This document shows, piece by piece, positions 9,941 to 22,035 of a stretch of DNA of 64,000 bases. The stretch is from contig NZ_CP127039.1 in the NCBI RefSeq assembly GCF_030316605.1, forward strand, positions 496,001 through 560,000. The letters are read 5' to 3'. Numbering within the stretch: position 1 is the first letter of the stretch; each line of letters opens with the position of its first letter. The position numbers were made by a program, and so were the translations under genes. The notes beneath the pieces are model-generated. The model did not search any database, was not told the DNA's origin, and saw only the letters and a program-made list of their open reading frames with translations. The DNA is from Spiroplasma ixodetis Y32. GTDB taxonomy: Bacteria; Bacillota_I; Bacilli_A; Mycoplasmatales; VBWQ01.

Positions 9941-12900
9941 ATGAACACTTCTTCTAGGACAAGAAAAACTAAAAATCTTGGATTTTTTTTAAGAATTTTT
10001 AGTTTAATAATTATTGTTTCTGCAATAATAATTTCAGTAGTGTTTAGTGCTAAATATGTTGAAAATAATAGTAAATTAAGTATTGAGTTTGCTGGTGGTT
10101 ATCAAACACAAGTTCAATATGAAGGTAAAGGTAAACAAAAAGATGTTATTAATTTATTAAAAGACAGAGTTGACCCTTTAGGTACTAGTAACGTTTATAT
10201 TGAAAGCATTACTAGCAGTAATCATAATAAGTATAATTTAGCGTTGAGTAAAGATGCGGGAGTTGATATTTCTACTTTTGTTCACAGTGTATCACGACGT
10301 GGTTATTCTTATATTGTTGATAAAGATGGTAATGACTTATTAGCAACCGAAAAGAAAGATGACAAAGCTACTACTTGAACAAAAAGAGATAAAAGATTAT
10401 TAACTAGTGATGTTTTTTCTGCTATTAAAACTGTTAATAATTCTGTTACTCATCGCCCAGAACTTGTTTTTGATGTTAAAAATGATTCAGTTTTAAAAGA
10501 ACTTACTTCTGCCAAAGAAAATACATTTTATATTTATTCAGATATTGGTCAGTTATTAGATTATATTCGAAGTAGTATGGAGGGTATTCGCTCCCTTGCT
10601 TTTATAGTTGATAATCTTAAAAATGATACTGATGGTAAGATTAAAGCATCATTAACATCATTATTAGATAATAATACACCAGGTCTTGGTAAAGGTACTG
10701 ATATTTTAGCTAGAGCTAAAGCACAAGACCCTACTTTAGCACGACTATTAAATCCTAATCAAAATGGTCAATTTGGTATTAATTGAATTTATTCTGATAA
10801 TTTAGGTTCAGTTCATAGTCTTTCTGTTGATACTAATGATGAAAAAAATACATATGATCCTGCTAATCGTTTTGATCCTTTTGCTTCTCCTATTGTTGGT
10901 TCACCTATGAATGCATGATTGCCTTATATTAAAGATTTACTACGTTTACCAGATGTTTCAGATATTTTACATGAAGATGTTATTGATTATCGTTATATTC
11001 CATATTGAGTTGGTGAAGTTAAAGTAACTAGCAATAGTATTTCAATTAATTCAGATACTTTTAATCTTGAAACAGTTGAACAAATGAAAAGTGTTTTAAC
11101 ATCAGGATTGTCAAAAAATAATTTTACTATGTTATCTTATGCTAATGTTAGTCCAACGCTAGGTGCAACATCTTTAAAAATTGCAGTTGTTATTACTATA
11201 TTAGTTACCTTTGTTCTTATGACTATTGTTCTCTTTTATTATCGTATGTTAGGAGTTATTGTTCTAATTATAATATCATTATTTTTATTATTTACTATTG
11301 TTAGTTTTGTTTTCATTAATGGTATAATTGCTCCTGAAAGCGTAATTGCTTTAATTATTGGTTTTGCATTATTATTAGATACGATTATTAATTTGTTGGA
11401 ACGTTTTAAAAATGAATATATGCAAGGTAAAACTTTGATTAGTGCTTTTAAATCAGCAAATAAGAAAACATTATCCTCTTCATTAGATTGTAGCGCTATT
11501 ATTTTAATTGTTAATTTAACTATTTTCTGATTTGGGATTCGTGCTATCAAAGGTTTTATTATTATGACTTCTATTGCTACTTTTGGTGTAATTATTTTTG
11601 GAATTATCTTATTAAGATTAATGTTATGAACATTATTACGAAATAACTGGTTAGAAAATAAACCTCAACTTTTAGAAACTAATAATATTAGTAGAAAAAG
11701 CACTATAGTTTTAAATAATTCAATAGATACAAATAATATTAAAACTGATGATAAAAAAATAAAAAAACAATTAATTTCAGAAAAATGTCAGCTTCAAATT
11801 AATTATAAAAATAAAGTTAAAGAATTAATTAAAAAATTTAAAGTTGATAAGCAGCAATTAAAAAAAGAACATATTAAATCAAGATCAGTTTATAAGTCAA
11901 AAGTAAAAGATTTAAAATTAAATCTTTCACAAGAAATTAATAAACTGAAACAAGAATTAATTAATGCATTAAAACCGTTAAAAATTCAAATAGTTAAAGC
12001 AAAAGACAAAAAAATATTAGTTAATTTTAAAAATGTTTTTTCAAAACTTAAAATAAGTAACTGAAATTATTTTCATAAATTAACAAAATGAATTCTTTCG
12101 GGATCTGCTGTTATTGTTCTTGCTTCAGGTATTACTTATGGTGTAATTGGTTCTAATTTTGGTTCTGGTTTTGATCAACGAACTGATTTTGTTGGAATGG
12201 GTATAATTACTCAAGATCCAAGTGATCCTAGTTACAATATTATTAAAGAAGCAGAATTAGCAAAAGATTTTATTAGTAAAGAAATTCAAAATAATAGTCA
12301 ATTTAGTAAATATTTTAAAAATATTAATTTTTCCTTAATTGCTGGTGGTGAAGGAAAACAATATCAGTTTAAAATTATTGTTCAAACAACAGTAAATTCT
12401 CAAAGTATGCAGCAAAGGTTTAAGAATTTTTTAGGGGAGATTACTAGAAATTGAAAACAAGAATCTATTTTACAATGAGGAGAAATTGATCTAGTTGTTG
12501 CTAAGTCAGGTGTAGATTTATTAGTTAATATGATTATTTCAATTGCTTTATCTTTTATTGTTATTTTAATTTATATTATTATTAGATTTCAATTAACTTA
12601 TGTTATTCCTTTAATTTTAGCCATTATTTTTAGTTTACTAATGACACTTGCTATTATTAGTATTTTCCAAATTGTAATTTCTACTTCAATTGTTGGAATA
12701 TTATTGGGAGTAATGATTTTAACAATAATTAGTATTATGTCAATTTTTGATAATATTCGTGAAATTAAGATTAATAATAATCAAACACAAGTTATTAGCA
12801 CAGAAGAAATAATTGAAATTTCAAATAAAAGTGTTCAAAAGGCTTTACCAAGAACATTAGTTATTAATGGTGTAGTATTAATAACATCAGTAATTGTTAT

Positions 12901-13105
12901 GTTTATTATTCCTAGTTTCTGAATAGTTAGTTTATCATTATTAATAGGTTGTATAGTAAGTTTAGTATCATCTTACTTTATTGCTCCTTTTATTTGAACT
13001 TATTTTGAAAAATGAAGAGTTTATAGATATAAAAAACGTATTAATAAAATTAAAAAACATTTCATTGGTGCAGATGAATATGTTATTAAAGGTATTAATG
13101 AATAG
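9941..13105 (+). CDS. secDF: SecDF fused protein-export membrane protein
   Basis: A 1054-residue fusion of SecD and SecF, which uses ion flux to pull exported proteins from SecYEG. The SecD half has one N-terminal transmembrane helix, a large extracellular loop with FAGGYQTQVQY and RVDPLG, and a five-helix block near residues 390-560. A Lys-rich coiled coil of about 140 residues (roughly 580-710) joins it to the SecF half, with SGSAVIVLASGITYG and a second five-helix block. AGGAG precedes the ATG. Some tryptophans are UGA. The D1 DLxGG motif appears as EFAGG, a diverged form. Confidence 0.9.
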
Positions 13106-13114
13106 GTGGTTGTA

Positions 13115-13636
13115 ATGACAAAAGAATCAGTAAAAAAAATTATTATTAATATTCCTGATTTTCCAATTAAAGGTATCCAATTTAAAGATATTAACCCAAT
13201 ATTAAGTAATCCAGAAGCATTTCAAAGTGTTGTTAATATTTTTGTAGATTTTATTAAAAAATGTGGAGCAACAGCAATTTTAGCACCTGAAGCAAGAGGA
13301 TTTATTTTTGGTGCTGCTATAGCATATAAGTTGGGTATTAAATTAGTTCTTGCACGTAAAAAAGGTAAATTACCAGGTAAAACCTATAAAGTAACTTATG
13401 ATTTAGAGTATGGTACTGCTATATTAGAAATGCAGCAAAATGTACTTTCAACAAAAGATAAAGTAGTAATAATTGATGATTTGATTGCAACTTCAGGAAC
13501 AATTAATGCTTGTCTTAATTTAATAAAACAAAGTAATGCTCAATCAGTTGGCATTGCTACTTTAATTTCGCTTTCTGAATTTGCTAATAAACATCATTTT
13601 GATAATATTCCGCTGTTAGAAATAATTCAGTTTTAA
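13115..13636 (+). CDS. apt: Adenine phosphoribosyltransferase
   Basis: A 173-residue purine-salvage enzyme making AMP from adenine and PRPP. Visible are PDFPIKGIQFKDI, the APEARGFIFG loop and the PRPP-binding VVIIDDLIATSGT. The ATG at 13115 is preferred over an in-frame GTG at 13106 because AGGTGG lies at the right distance before the ATG. It follows secDF by 9 nt and precedes rel by 13 nt, a gene order common in Firmicutes. Confidence 0.95.
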   Translation: MTKESVKKIIINIPDFPIKGIQFKDINPILSNPEAFQSVVNIFVDFIKKCGATAILAPEARGFIFGAAIAYKLGIKLVLARKKGKLPGKTYKVTYDLEYGTAILEMQQNVLSTKDKVVIIDDLIATSGTINACLNLIKQSNAQSVGIATLISLSEFANKHHFDNIPLLEIIQF

Positions 13637-13649
13637 TAAGTAGTAAATA

Positions 13650-15902
13650 ATGAATAATTTAACTTGTAAAGATTTTAACCAATTATTAGCGGAAGCAAAA
13701 ACATTTATCAAAGATCCTAAGCAAATTACAAAAATTAAAGTAGCTTATGAATATGCATTATTAAAACATAAAGATCAATATCGAAAGAATGGTGATCCTT
13801 ATGTTTATCATGTTTTATCAACAGCATATAATTTAGTATTATGACATTTAGATGTCTCTTCAATACAAGCAGGATTTTTACATGATATTTTAGAAGATAC
13901 ACCAACAACTTTTGATGAGTTAGTAGCAGAATTTGGTTTGGAAGTTGCTAATTTAGTTTTAGCTGTAACTAAAGTTAGTCATTTTGCAAAAGAAAAAAGA
14001 AATGAAATTAAAGCTAATTATTTACGTAAATTATATTTAAGTTTAGCTCATGATATTCGTGTCATTATTATTAAAATGGCAGATCGTTTACATAATATTA
14101 GAACTATTAATTTTTTAAATCCCGAAAAACAAATAATTATTGCTAAAGAAACTTTAGAAGTTTATGCTTCTATTGCTCATCGTCTAGGTATGCGTAAATT
14201 ACAATCAGAACTAGAAGATCGTTCTTTTGCAGTATTACATCCTAAAGAGTATAAAATAATTGATAATCTTATTAATTTGGATCGTGAAAAACGTGAAAAA
14301 TTAGTTAATGAAATTATTAAAGAATTAAGTAAAACATTATCACAACATAAAAATTTAATTTTTAAAATTTATGGTCGTAGTAAACACTTATATTCTATTT
14401 ATCGTAAAATGTATTATTTTGGAAAAGATTTTGATGATATACATGATATTTTAGCAATTAGAGTTGTTACTAATTCTATTGATAGTTGTTATGCCATTTT
14501 GGGGTATATTCATCAAAGTTTTACTCCTGTTCCGGGTAGATTTAAAGATTATATTGCAACACCAAAAAATAATATGTATCAATCATTACATACATCTGTT
14601 GTTTTTGATAATGAAATTTATGAATTACAAATTAGAACTGAAGAAATGGAAGATTTTGCTGAAGCAGGTGCAGCTTCGCATTGAAGATATAAAGAAGGGG
14701 AAAATAAAAATCCTAAGAAACGTCAAGCAGAAATTGATGAAAAATTAAATATTTTTCAAGAAATATTAAATTTAAATGACTTAAATCCAAATGTTGATGA
14801 AAACATATTAGCAGATAATATTGCCAAAGATAATAATTTAGAAAAAGAAATTCGACAAGATATTTTTAGTGATTTAATTTATGTATTAACTCCAAATGGT
14901 AATGTTATAACATTACCATTTGGTTCAACTGTTTTAGATTTTGCTTTTAAAGTTCATACTGAAATTGGTGAAACAACAGTAGGTGCAAGAATAAATGGCA
15001 TTTATTCTCCTATTAATACTGTTTTAAAATCAGGTGATATTGTTGAAATTAAAACTGCAAAAACCGCACGTCCTTCTCGTGATTGATTAAATATTGTTAA
15101 GACCAATTTTGCTCAACATAAAATAAAAAAATATTTAAATAATCAGCAAGAAACATTTACTCAAGAAAATAAAATTAAAGATACAGAAAACAAAGAGAAA
15201 ATAAAAAAAACAAAGGAAAAAATAGAAGAATATATTATTAAAAATCACATTCGTTGAAAAATTGCAAAACGTAATGTTATTATGTCAAGAATTAGATCAT
15301 TAAAATATAAAACGTATGAAGATTTTTGCTTAGATGTTGCTAATGGAACTTATACAATTGAACAGGCGGTTACTACTATTTTATATAGTGATTCAGCAAC
15401 ATTTCAAGAGTTAAAAACTAAACAACAAACAACAATGAATTTAAGTAGTAATAATGAAATTATTATTGAAAATGTTCCCAATACTAAAACATCATTAGCT
15501 CATTGTTGCTTACCTATCCCTGATGAACCAATTGCGGGTTATATTACTAAAGGGCAAGGTATTAAAGTTCATCGTTTAATTTGTCCTAATGTTAGTTTGC
15601 CAGAGCGTAAAGAACGTATTATTGATACTAAGTGAAATTTATTAGCAACCAGTCATCATCTTTATAATTCAAAAATTCAAATTCAATATTTAGATCGACC
15701 AGCATTGATGACTGATGTTTTAAATATTTTGGGCTATTTAAAGGCACAAATTCAAAGTATTGATGCTAATAATAAGCTTAAGGAAAATCATGGAAGTTTA
15801 AAAATTTTAATTAAAGTTTCTAATATTGAACGTTTACATCAAATTATTTCATCAATTAAAAAAATTCCTGATATTATTGCAATAAACAGAATAATTATGT
15901 AA
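13650..15902 (+). CDS. relA: Bifunctional (p)ppGpp synthetase/hydrolase Rel
   Basis: A 750-residue long RSH protein that makes and degrades the alarmone (p)ppGpp. Domains in order: HD hydrolase with GFLHDILEDT and MADRLHNIRT; synthetase with YGRSKHLYSIYRKM, YQSLHTSV and ELQIRT; TGS with VLTPNGNVITLPFGS; a Cys-containing region HCCLPIPDEPIAGY; and a C-terminal ACT domain. Both catalytic motifs look intact. Confidence 0.95.
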
Positions 15903-15910
15903 TATTTTAG

Positions 15911-15916
15911 TATAAT
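15911..15916 (+). promoter_or_regulatory. Candidate -10 box of the hisS-aspS leader
   Basis: TATAAT lies 8 nt after the rel stop and a few bases before the T-box leader. No clear -35 box is seen at 16-18 nt, so this is a weak call. Confidence 0.4.
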
Positions 15917-16030
15917 ATTTTCAGCATTTAAAAGTAAATTTAGGGTAAACATTAAGAGACAGTGTGGTTGGTGCAAACATTGGTTAACTAATTTTATGAC
16001 ATTAAATAGCTTGTATTATTAATTAATTAA

Positions 16031-16971
16031 CGGACTTCTCCCCACATGTACTTGTGGAGGAAACAATGAAATTGAATGAGTTCAACAATGCTTTTCAAAC
16101 AGAACAGGATTGTTTAAAATATATAGCAAGTTTGAAGAAAAACAAATGTATCATGTGTTCTTGAACAAGTTTGAATACTTCTAATTTAAGAAGAATAAGA
16201 TGTTTGAAATGTCATCAAACATTTAGTATTCTTCATGGCACCATTTTTTACAAGTCACAAACACCTTTGAGATTTTGATTTTATCTCATCTTTAGATGAA
16301 TAAACACCAAACATGGAATTACATCAACTGATGTTGCAAAAGAATTGGGTGTGACTTTGAAAACTGCTTGAAGAATGGGTCATGAAATCAGAAATCGTAT
16401 TGCCAAACAAGAACATCAATTTATTGTTGAGGGCATAGTGCAAATGGATGAAATGTATCTTTCACATATGGGTTTTAAAAAACAAGGAAGATCTTTGATA
16501 AATAAAACATTAATTGTTGGGATTTATGAAAAAACAACCAATAATTTAATTGTGAAAGTAATCAAAAACGCAAAAAGTAAAAATCTTTTGCAGTTTGCAA
16601 GAAACCATATTTCTTCAAAGTGTGATGTACATACTGATTCTTGAAAAGGATATCGTGATTTCAAATCACTTTTCCCTAATCACAAAACAGTTAACCATCA
16701 AGATGGTTATGTTTCAAAAATTGGCGTAAATACCAATCAAATTGAATCAGTATGAAAACATATACGAAGAACATTTAAAATACATATCAAAGTTGCAAAA
16801 CATCATGTTCATTTATATGCCAAAGAAGCTGCATATAAATTCAACAAGATACCTACTTTTGAAACTGTAATGCTATGTTTCATTTAAAAACGTGGGGAGA
16901 AGTCTGTAGATAGGCTTTTCTCAGCATTTATGTGATAAAATTTAAAAATAGTACATAAAGGGAGAAAAGCC
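16031..16971 (+). mobile_element. IS1595-like insertion sequence, copy 3 (in T-box leader)
   Basis: A 941-bp copy with perfect duplication ttaattaa at 16023-16030 and 16972-16979. It is in the same direction as hisS. The inner right repeat has two changes, and its tail hairpin could stop read-through from the transposase. Confidence 0.92.
16066..16887 (+). CDS. IS1595-like transposase, copy 3
   Basis: A complete 273-residue frame with zinc ribbon and DDE residues as in copy 1, with a GGAGG site 5 nt before the ATG. A T-to-I change in the RRTFKIHIK region is the main difference from its sisters. Confidence 0.92.
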
Positions 16972-17110
16972 TTAATTAAATATGATAAATTATAATTAAG
17001 TGCATTTACTTTGTAAATGAATATTAGGATGGTACCGCGTTAAGAAACGTTCCTAAAATAAAGGAACGTTTTTTAGAAGATTTATTTTTTATTAAAAGGA
17101 GTAAAAAATT

Positions 17111-18403
17111 ATGCAATTTCAAAAAGCAAGAGGAACACGTGATATGTATAATGAAGAGGTTATTATATATCGTAATATTATTAAATCTTTAACACAGTGT
17201 GCAATTAAATATAATTATCAAGAATTTATTACTCCTATTTTTGAAAATGCTCAACTATTTTTACGAGCTGTGGGAGATACAACTGATATTATTCAGAAAG
17301 AAATTTATCAATTTAATGATAAAAATGATAGATTATTAGCTCTTCGTCCTGAAGGAACAGCAGGCATTGTTCGTGCTATAATTGAAAATAAATTATATAA
17401 ATCTAAGCAAACGTTAAAGTATTTTTATTATGGTTCAATGTTTCGATATGAAAGACCTCAAAAAGGGCGTCAACGTCAATTTAATCAATTTGGTATCGAA
17501 ACTGTTGGTGTTAAACATCCTTTAGTTGATGTTGAAGTAATGATGATGGCCCTAGAAATGATAAAAAATTTTTCAATACCAAATTTAACTTTAAATATTA
17601 ATTATTTTGGATCTAATGAAACAAAAAATAAATATCAAATAGCACTTAAAGAACAATTATTAAATCAAAGTAAGCAATTGTGTGAAAATTGTCAAATTAG
17701 AGTTAATATATCGCCACTAAGAGTTCTTGATTGTAAAATTTGTACTAAATTAAATTTAGAAATACCATATTTAAATGATTTTTTAACTAATGAAGAAAAA
17801 ACATATTTTACAACCATTATTAATAGTTTAAAAAATAATAAAGTTAATTTTATTATTGATGAGCATTTAGTTCGTGGTTTAGATTATTATAATGGTATTA
17901 TTTTTGAAATAACTACTATTGATTCACGAATTGGTGAAAGTCAAAATACTTTACTTGGTGGTGGTAGATATGATAATTTATTTAATGAATTGGGCTCACC
18001 ATTAAAAATACCTGCTATTGGTTTTGCAATTGGTATTGAAAGATTAATGTTATTATTGGTAGAAAATAAAAATATTAATAAACCACCAATTATTGATTTA
18101 CAAATTATTGCTTTAAGCGAATTAGGATTAATAATGGCTTCCGATTTATTATTACAATTACGTAAAGAAAATTATCATATTGATATGGAATATAATTTAT
18201 ATCAAGATAAAAATAAGTCACAGATTATTGATCGTAGTTTAGCCAAAAATATACTATTTTTAAAAGAAAAAAATCAGGTTAGTTTTTATTCTTTTGTTAA
18301 AAAAGAAATGATAAAATTAATTTTTGATACTGAACAGCAATTGCTTAGTAAGGTTAAAAATCTATTATTAGAGGAGAATGAAGAATATGGAAAAATTCTT
18401 TAG
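17111..18403 (+). CDS. hisS: Histidyl-tRNA synthetase
   Basis: A 430-residue class II synthetase charging tRNA-His. Seen are FQKARGTRDM at the N-terminus, motif 2 FRYERPQKGR with RQFNQFG, the HisA motif LVRGLDYYNGIIFE, the second histidine motif LLGGGRYDNL and motif 3 AIGIERL, followed by a short anticodon-binding domain. AAGGAG precedes the ATG. It overlaps aspS by 17 nt, giving the common hisS-aspS pair. Confidence 0.96.
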   Translation: MQFQKARGTRDMYNEEVIIYRNIIKSLTQCAIKYNYQEFITPIFENAQLFLRAVGDTTDIIQKEIYQFNDKNDRLLALRPEGTAGIVRAIIENKLYKSKQTLKYFYYGSMFRYERPQKGRQRQFNQFGIETVGVKHPLVDVEVMMMALEMIKNFSIPNLTLNINYFGSNETKNKYQIALKEQLLNQSKQLCENCQIRVNISPLRVLDCKICTKLNLEIPYLNDFLTNEEKTYFTTIINSLKNNKVNFIIDEHLVRGLDYYNGIIFEITTIDSRIGESQNTLLGGGRYDNLFNELGSPLKIPAIGFAIGIERLMLLLVENKNINKPPIIDLQIIALSELGLIMASDLLLQLRKENYHIDMEYNLYQDKNKSQIIDRSLAKNILFLKEKNQVSFYSFVKKEMIKLIFDTEQQLLSKVKNLLLEENEEYGKIL

Positions 18404-20129
18404 AACTCATACATGTGGTAATTTAACGCAGGGTGATATTACAAAAGAAATTATTATTAGTGGTTGAGTTAAAGATATTCGTATTAATAAATTTGGTATT
18501 TTTATTGATTTACGTGATATCTATGGAACAACACAAGTCATTGTTAAACCAGATAACGGATATTATCAAGAAATAAAAAATGTTAAAGTTGAATCTGTTT
18601 TAAAAGTAATTGGAACAGTTGTCTTACGAAAAAATAAAGATGCAAAAACTGCTAATGATATGATTGAAGTAGTAGCAAAAGATATTGAAATATTAAGCAA
18701 TTCTATTAATTTACCATTTGTTATTAAAAATGATAATACGCTTGCTAGTGAAGAATTACGTTTACAATATCGCTATTTAGATTTAAGAAGACCAGCAATG
18801 AATTATAATATTAAATTTAAACACCAAGTTCTTAGTTGCTTACGAACATTTTTGAATCAAAATAATTTTTTAGAAATTGATACTCCTTGCTTAACAAAAT
18901 CAACACCAGAAGGTGCTCGTGATTTTTTAGTTCCTGCTCGTATTCAAAAAAAACATTTTTATGCTTTACCACAATCACCACAAATTTATAAGCAATTATT
19001 AATGATATCAGGTATTGACAAATATTATCAAATTGCTAAATGTTTTCGTGATGAAGATTTTCGTGCTGATAGACAACCCGAATTTCAACAATTAGACTTA
19101 GAAATGGCATTTACTACTAGTAAAGAAATTAAATTAATAGTAGAAAATATGCTAATAAGTCTTTTTAATAGTTTAAAAATTGGTAATATTCCCTCAACAT
19201 TTTCATCGATTACCTATGATCAAGCAATGGATTTATATGGTAGTGATAAACCTGATTTGCGTTGTACATGTAAGTTAGTAAATATTAATATTAACAATAA
19301 TAGTGATGGATTTATTTATAAGGGTTTTATAGTTAATGATAAAATGAATGAAACAACTATAAAAAAATTAACAGAAATTAGCAATCAGCATGGAGGAAAA
19401 ACATTAATAATTTATGACTTAATTAAGAAAAAAATTATTCATAATAATTCTAAAGTAAAGTTTGATGATTTAGTTTTAGCAGAAGAAATATCAAAAATAA
19501 AATATAATAATAATTTTTTAATTTTCGTATATGAACAACAAGATGTTGCTAATAAAGTTATGGGTGCTATTAGAAGTTTTTATATTAATGATTTGTCAAA
19601 ACGAATTAATCATAAAGATTTTATGAATAATATTGAAAACTTTGAATTTATTTGAATTATTGATTGACCAATGTTTGAACAGGAAGAAAATAAATGACAA
19701 GCTTGTCATCATCCTTTTACAAGTCCAAAAAATCCTGAAAAATTATTAGATATAAAAAATAAAGATTTAGGAACTTTAACTGCAGATGCTTATGACTTGG
19801 TTTTAAATGGTTTTGAAATTGCTGGTGGGAGCATTAGAATTCATGATTATAAATTACAGAAAAAGATTTTTGAATTATTAGATTTAAGTAAAACAGAAAT
19901 TGAAAATAAATTTGGTTTTTTCTTATCAGCTTTTAATTACGGAGTTCCTCCACATGGTGGTATTGCTTTTGGCATTGATCGTTTATTAATGATTTTAATT
20001 AAGAATGAATCAATTCGTGATACTATTGCTTTTCCTAAAAATAATCGTGGTATTTGTTTATTAACAAATAGTCCTAGTGAAATTTCATCTGATCAGTTAT
20101 CAATATTAAATTTGGAATTTAAGGAGTAA
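18387..20129 (+). CDS. aspS: Aspartyl-tRNA synthetase
   Basis: A 580-residue bacterial-type AspRS. The N-terminal OB-fold anticodon domain starts MEKFFRTHTCGNL. The catalytic core has motif 1 around FLEIDTPCLTKSTPEGARDF, motif 2 CFRDEDFRADRQPEFQQLD and motif 3 GIAFGIDRLLMIL. The bacterial GAD insertion domain is present between motifs 2 and 3. The start is at 18387 inside hisS, behind a GAGGAG site, so translation is probably coupled. Confidence 0.96.
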
Positions 20130-20206
20130 AATATTAATTTTAAAGTGATTAGAAGTTTAATAAAATTAGAAAATATAAATATTAAAAATCTCTAATGAAA
20201 AATAAT

Positions 20207-21364
20207 TGTAAGGTAGTACAGACATTTTGGACTATTTTCCATCTAATAAAAGTTTATCAAAATAATCCATAGGAGTCATTAACCCTAATGATTTATGTGG
20301 TTTAGAATTGTTATAATATTCTTGAAAAGAATTAACTAATTTTTGAAATAAACTAAAATCACTATTTAAATATGGTTTTATTTCAAATAAATTACTTCAA
20401 TTTCTATGAAATCTTTCAATCTTACCATTACTCTGTGGTGATCTAAACGGTGTAGTTTCATGAACTATACCTTTTTTATTACAAAAATTTGTAAATCAAC
20501 GATTCCTTTGTGGTTTTCCACAAGATGTATTAACATATTGACTACCATTATCAGTTCTAATTCTTTTAATTTTAATTCCCAATTTTTCATAAAAATTTAA
20601 AGCATTTTTAGTAGCATTTACAATATCTCTGGTTTGTGCTTGTTCAGATGGATAACAATAAGTAATTCGAGTTTTTTCATCAATAAAATCAATAATATAT
20701 CATCTTTTACTTCCTGTTATATAATCTGATACTACTTTAATATCAGTCTGCAATAATCCAGTTTCTTTTACTTCATATCTCAAATGTTTTTTCTTAATAG
20801 TTTTTTGTGAATAAAAACCAAAACGTTTTAATCAACGATATATAGTTTTAACCGAAGGTTTTGGCAAAAAATTAAACCTAATATCATCAATATTTCTTAT
20901 TAAATAACAAAATTGAAAAGCACCTATACCAAACTCTTCTTTATACTGAACAAAATAATTTATAAATTTTTCTGATAATTCCAAATTATACAAATATTTA
21001 ATATTTTTAGGTTTTGTTGATTTAAATAATAATTCTTCAAAAGGTTTATTTTTGTAGAAAATATCATAAAAACGTTTAGCTCAATAATAAAAAGTTTGCT
21101 TTGGCATATGTAATTGAGAAATTATTTCTTTACAAGAATTTTTATTTTTAAATAAAAAACAAAATTTTTTAAATTTACGATAATAAATATTAACTTTATT
21201 AATATTTTTATCATTTTTATACTTTTCTACAAACTTGTTAAATTTATAATCAAATTTAGTAAAATCAGCACTATTAATTAAATATTTCATTTTAAACTAC
21301 ACCTCAACTAATAATATAAAGTTATAAAAACTTTTATTAGTCCAAAAAGTGTGTCTAATCTACA
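20207..21364 (-). mobile_element. IS481-like insertion sequence, copy 2
   Basis: A 1158-bp intact element, TGTAAGGTAG to AATCTACA in plus orientation. The target duplication ctaatgaaaaataat is at 20192-20206 and 21365-21379. Confidence 0.92.
20232..21290 (-). CDS. IS481-like DDE transposase, copy 2 (intact)
   Basis: A 352-residue uninterrupted frame. Helix-turn-helix residues fill about 1-110, including MPKQTFYYWAKRF and SVKTIYRWLKRF. The rve core carries QTDIKVVSD, IRTDNGSQYVN and SPQSNGKIERF with the terminal HKSLGLMTPMDYF typical of IS3/IS481 integrases. The start is at 21290. Confidence 0.93.
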
Positions 21365-21485
21365 CTAATGAAAAATAATTAAATTGTTTTTCATTAGAGA
21401 TTAATTATGTAATTTAATTAAAATCAATTTTTCAATAATGTTAAATTAATAATTATTAATTTCAATTATATTTTTTTGATATTTG

Positions 21486-22035
21486 TTAATATTCAAGTTC
21501 AATAAATGGTTCACTATCTTTGGTTTTTAGATGTCATATAGCTGGTAAATTTTTTTGAACTAAAGTAAAGACATTATTTGGTGGTCAGCATTTATAAAGT
21601 GAACCATCATTAGTTTTAGTTTTTCCATCTCCGTTTCATTTAGTAACATATAAAAAATTTGTATTTTTATTAAAAACTAATGATAGTACTCCCCCTTTTA
21701 TTCCAGACATTGATTTAAAGTTTGTTTCTACTGCTAAACATTTGTAAACTTCACCATTACTAGGAGATTGATATGAACCAGTTCAAACTCCTGAATAAAT
21801 ATTATCATCATTGTCAAAAGTTAAAGAAGAAACAGATTTATTTATACCATCCATTTTTTTAAAATTATTTTGATTTTTTTGATATTTATAAACGTTACCT
21901 TTAAAACTACTTTCTCTAGTACCTATATAAACATTTTCATTTTTATCAATAGCTATTGTTCATATTTCACCATATATTCCTAATATTGGTTTAAAGTTTG
22001 TTTCTCCTGCTAAACATTTATAAATAGCACCATGT
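21486..22035 (-). pseudogene. Beta-propeller repeat protein, C-terminal fragment
   Basis: About 180 residues of tandem repeats of the form VYKC-LAxETNFKxxxGIxGxVxSLxF-xxxNxxYxGT, like the beta-propeller surface or lipoproteins common in Spiroplasma. The frame is open to the stop at 21486-21488. Its 5' part is missing: at about 22036 it joins an IS150-like fragment that lacks its own start. The intact protein would be secreted, but here there is no signal peptide or start. Confidence 0.75.

Larger units (their letters stand above)
15923..17075 (+). promoter_or_regulatory. T-box leader of hisS-aspS, interrupted by IS1595-like copy 3
   Basis: The 3' part has the T-box sequence AGGATGGTACCGCG (17026-17039). 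A terminator follows, AACGTTCC...GGAACGTT plus T run (17046-17074), and a small CATTTAC/GTAAATG hairpin lies at 17003-17019. The 5' part (about 15940-16022) carries the stem I region with GAGACAG and GGTTGGTGCAAAC-type sequence and a possible GAC (Asp) specifier at 15998-16000. T-boxes sense uncharged tRNA and antiterminate synthetase genes. The 941-bp insertion separates stem I from the antiterminator, so control is probably lost. Confidence 0.83.
20189..21400. terminator. aspS terminator hairpin split by IS481-like copy 2
   Basis: Without the insertion the sequence reads TCTCTAATGAAAAA, a short loop, then TTTTTCATTAGAGA, a perfect 14-bp stem able to act for aspS on the plus strand and the facing gene on the minus strand. 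The IS sits in its left half. The target duplication rebuilds an 11-bp version of the stem at 21365-21397. Confidence 0.7.

Noticed and set aside
16911..16971. Tail of the IS1595-like element as an independent MITE
   Set aside because: It is present in every complete copy and lies inside the target duplications, so it belongs to the element.
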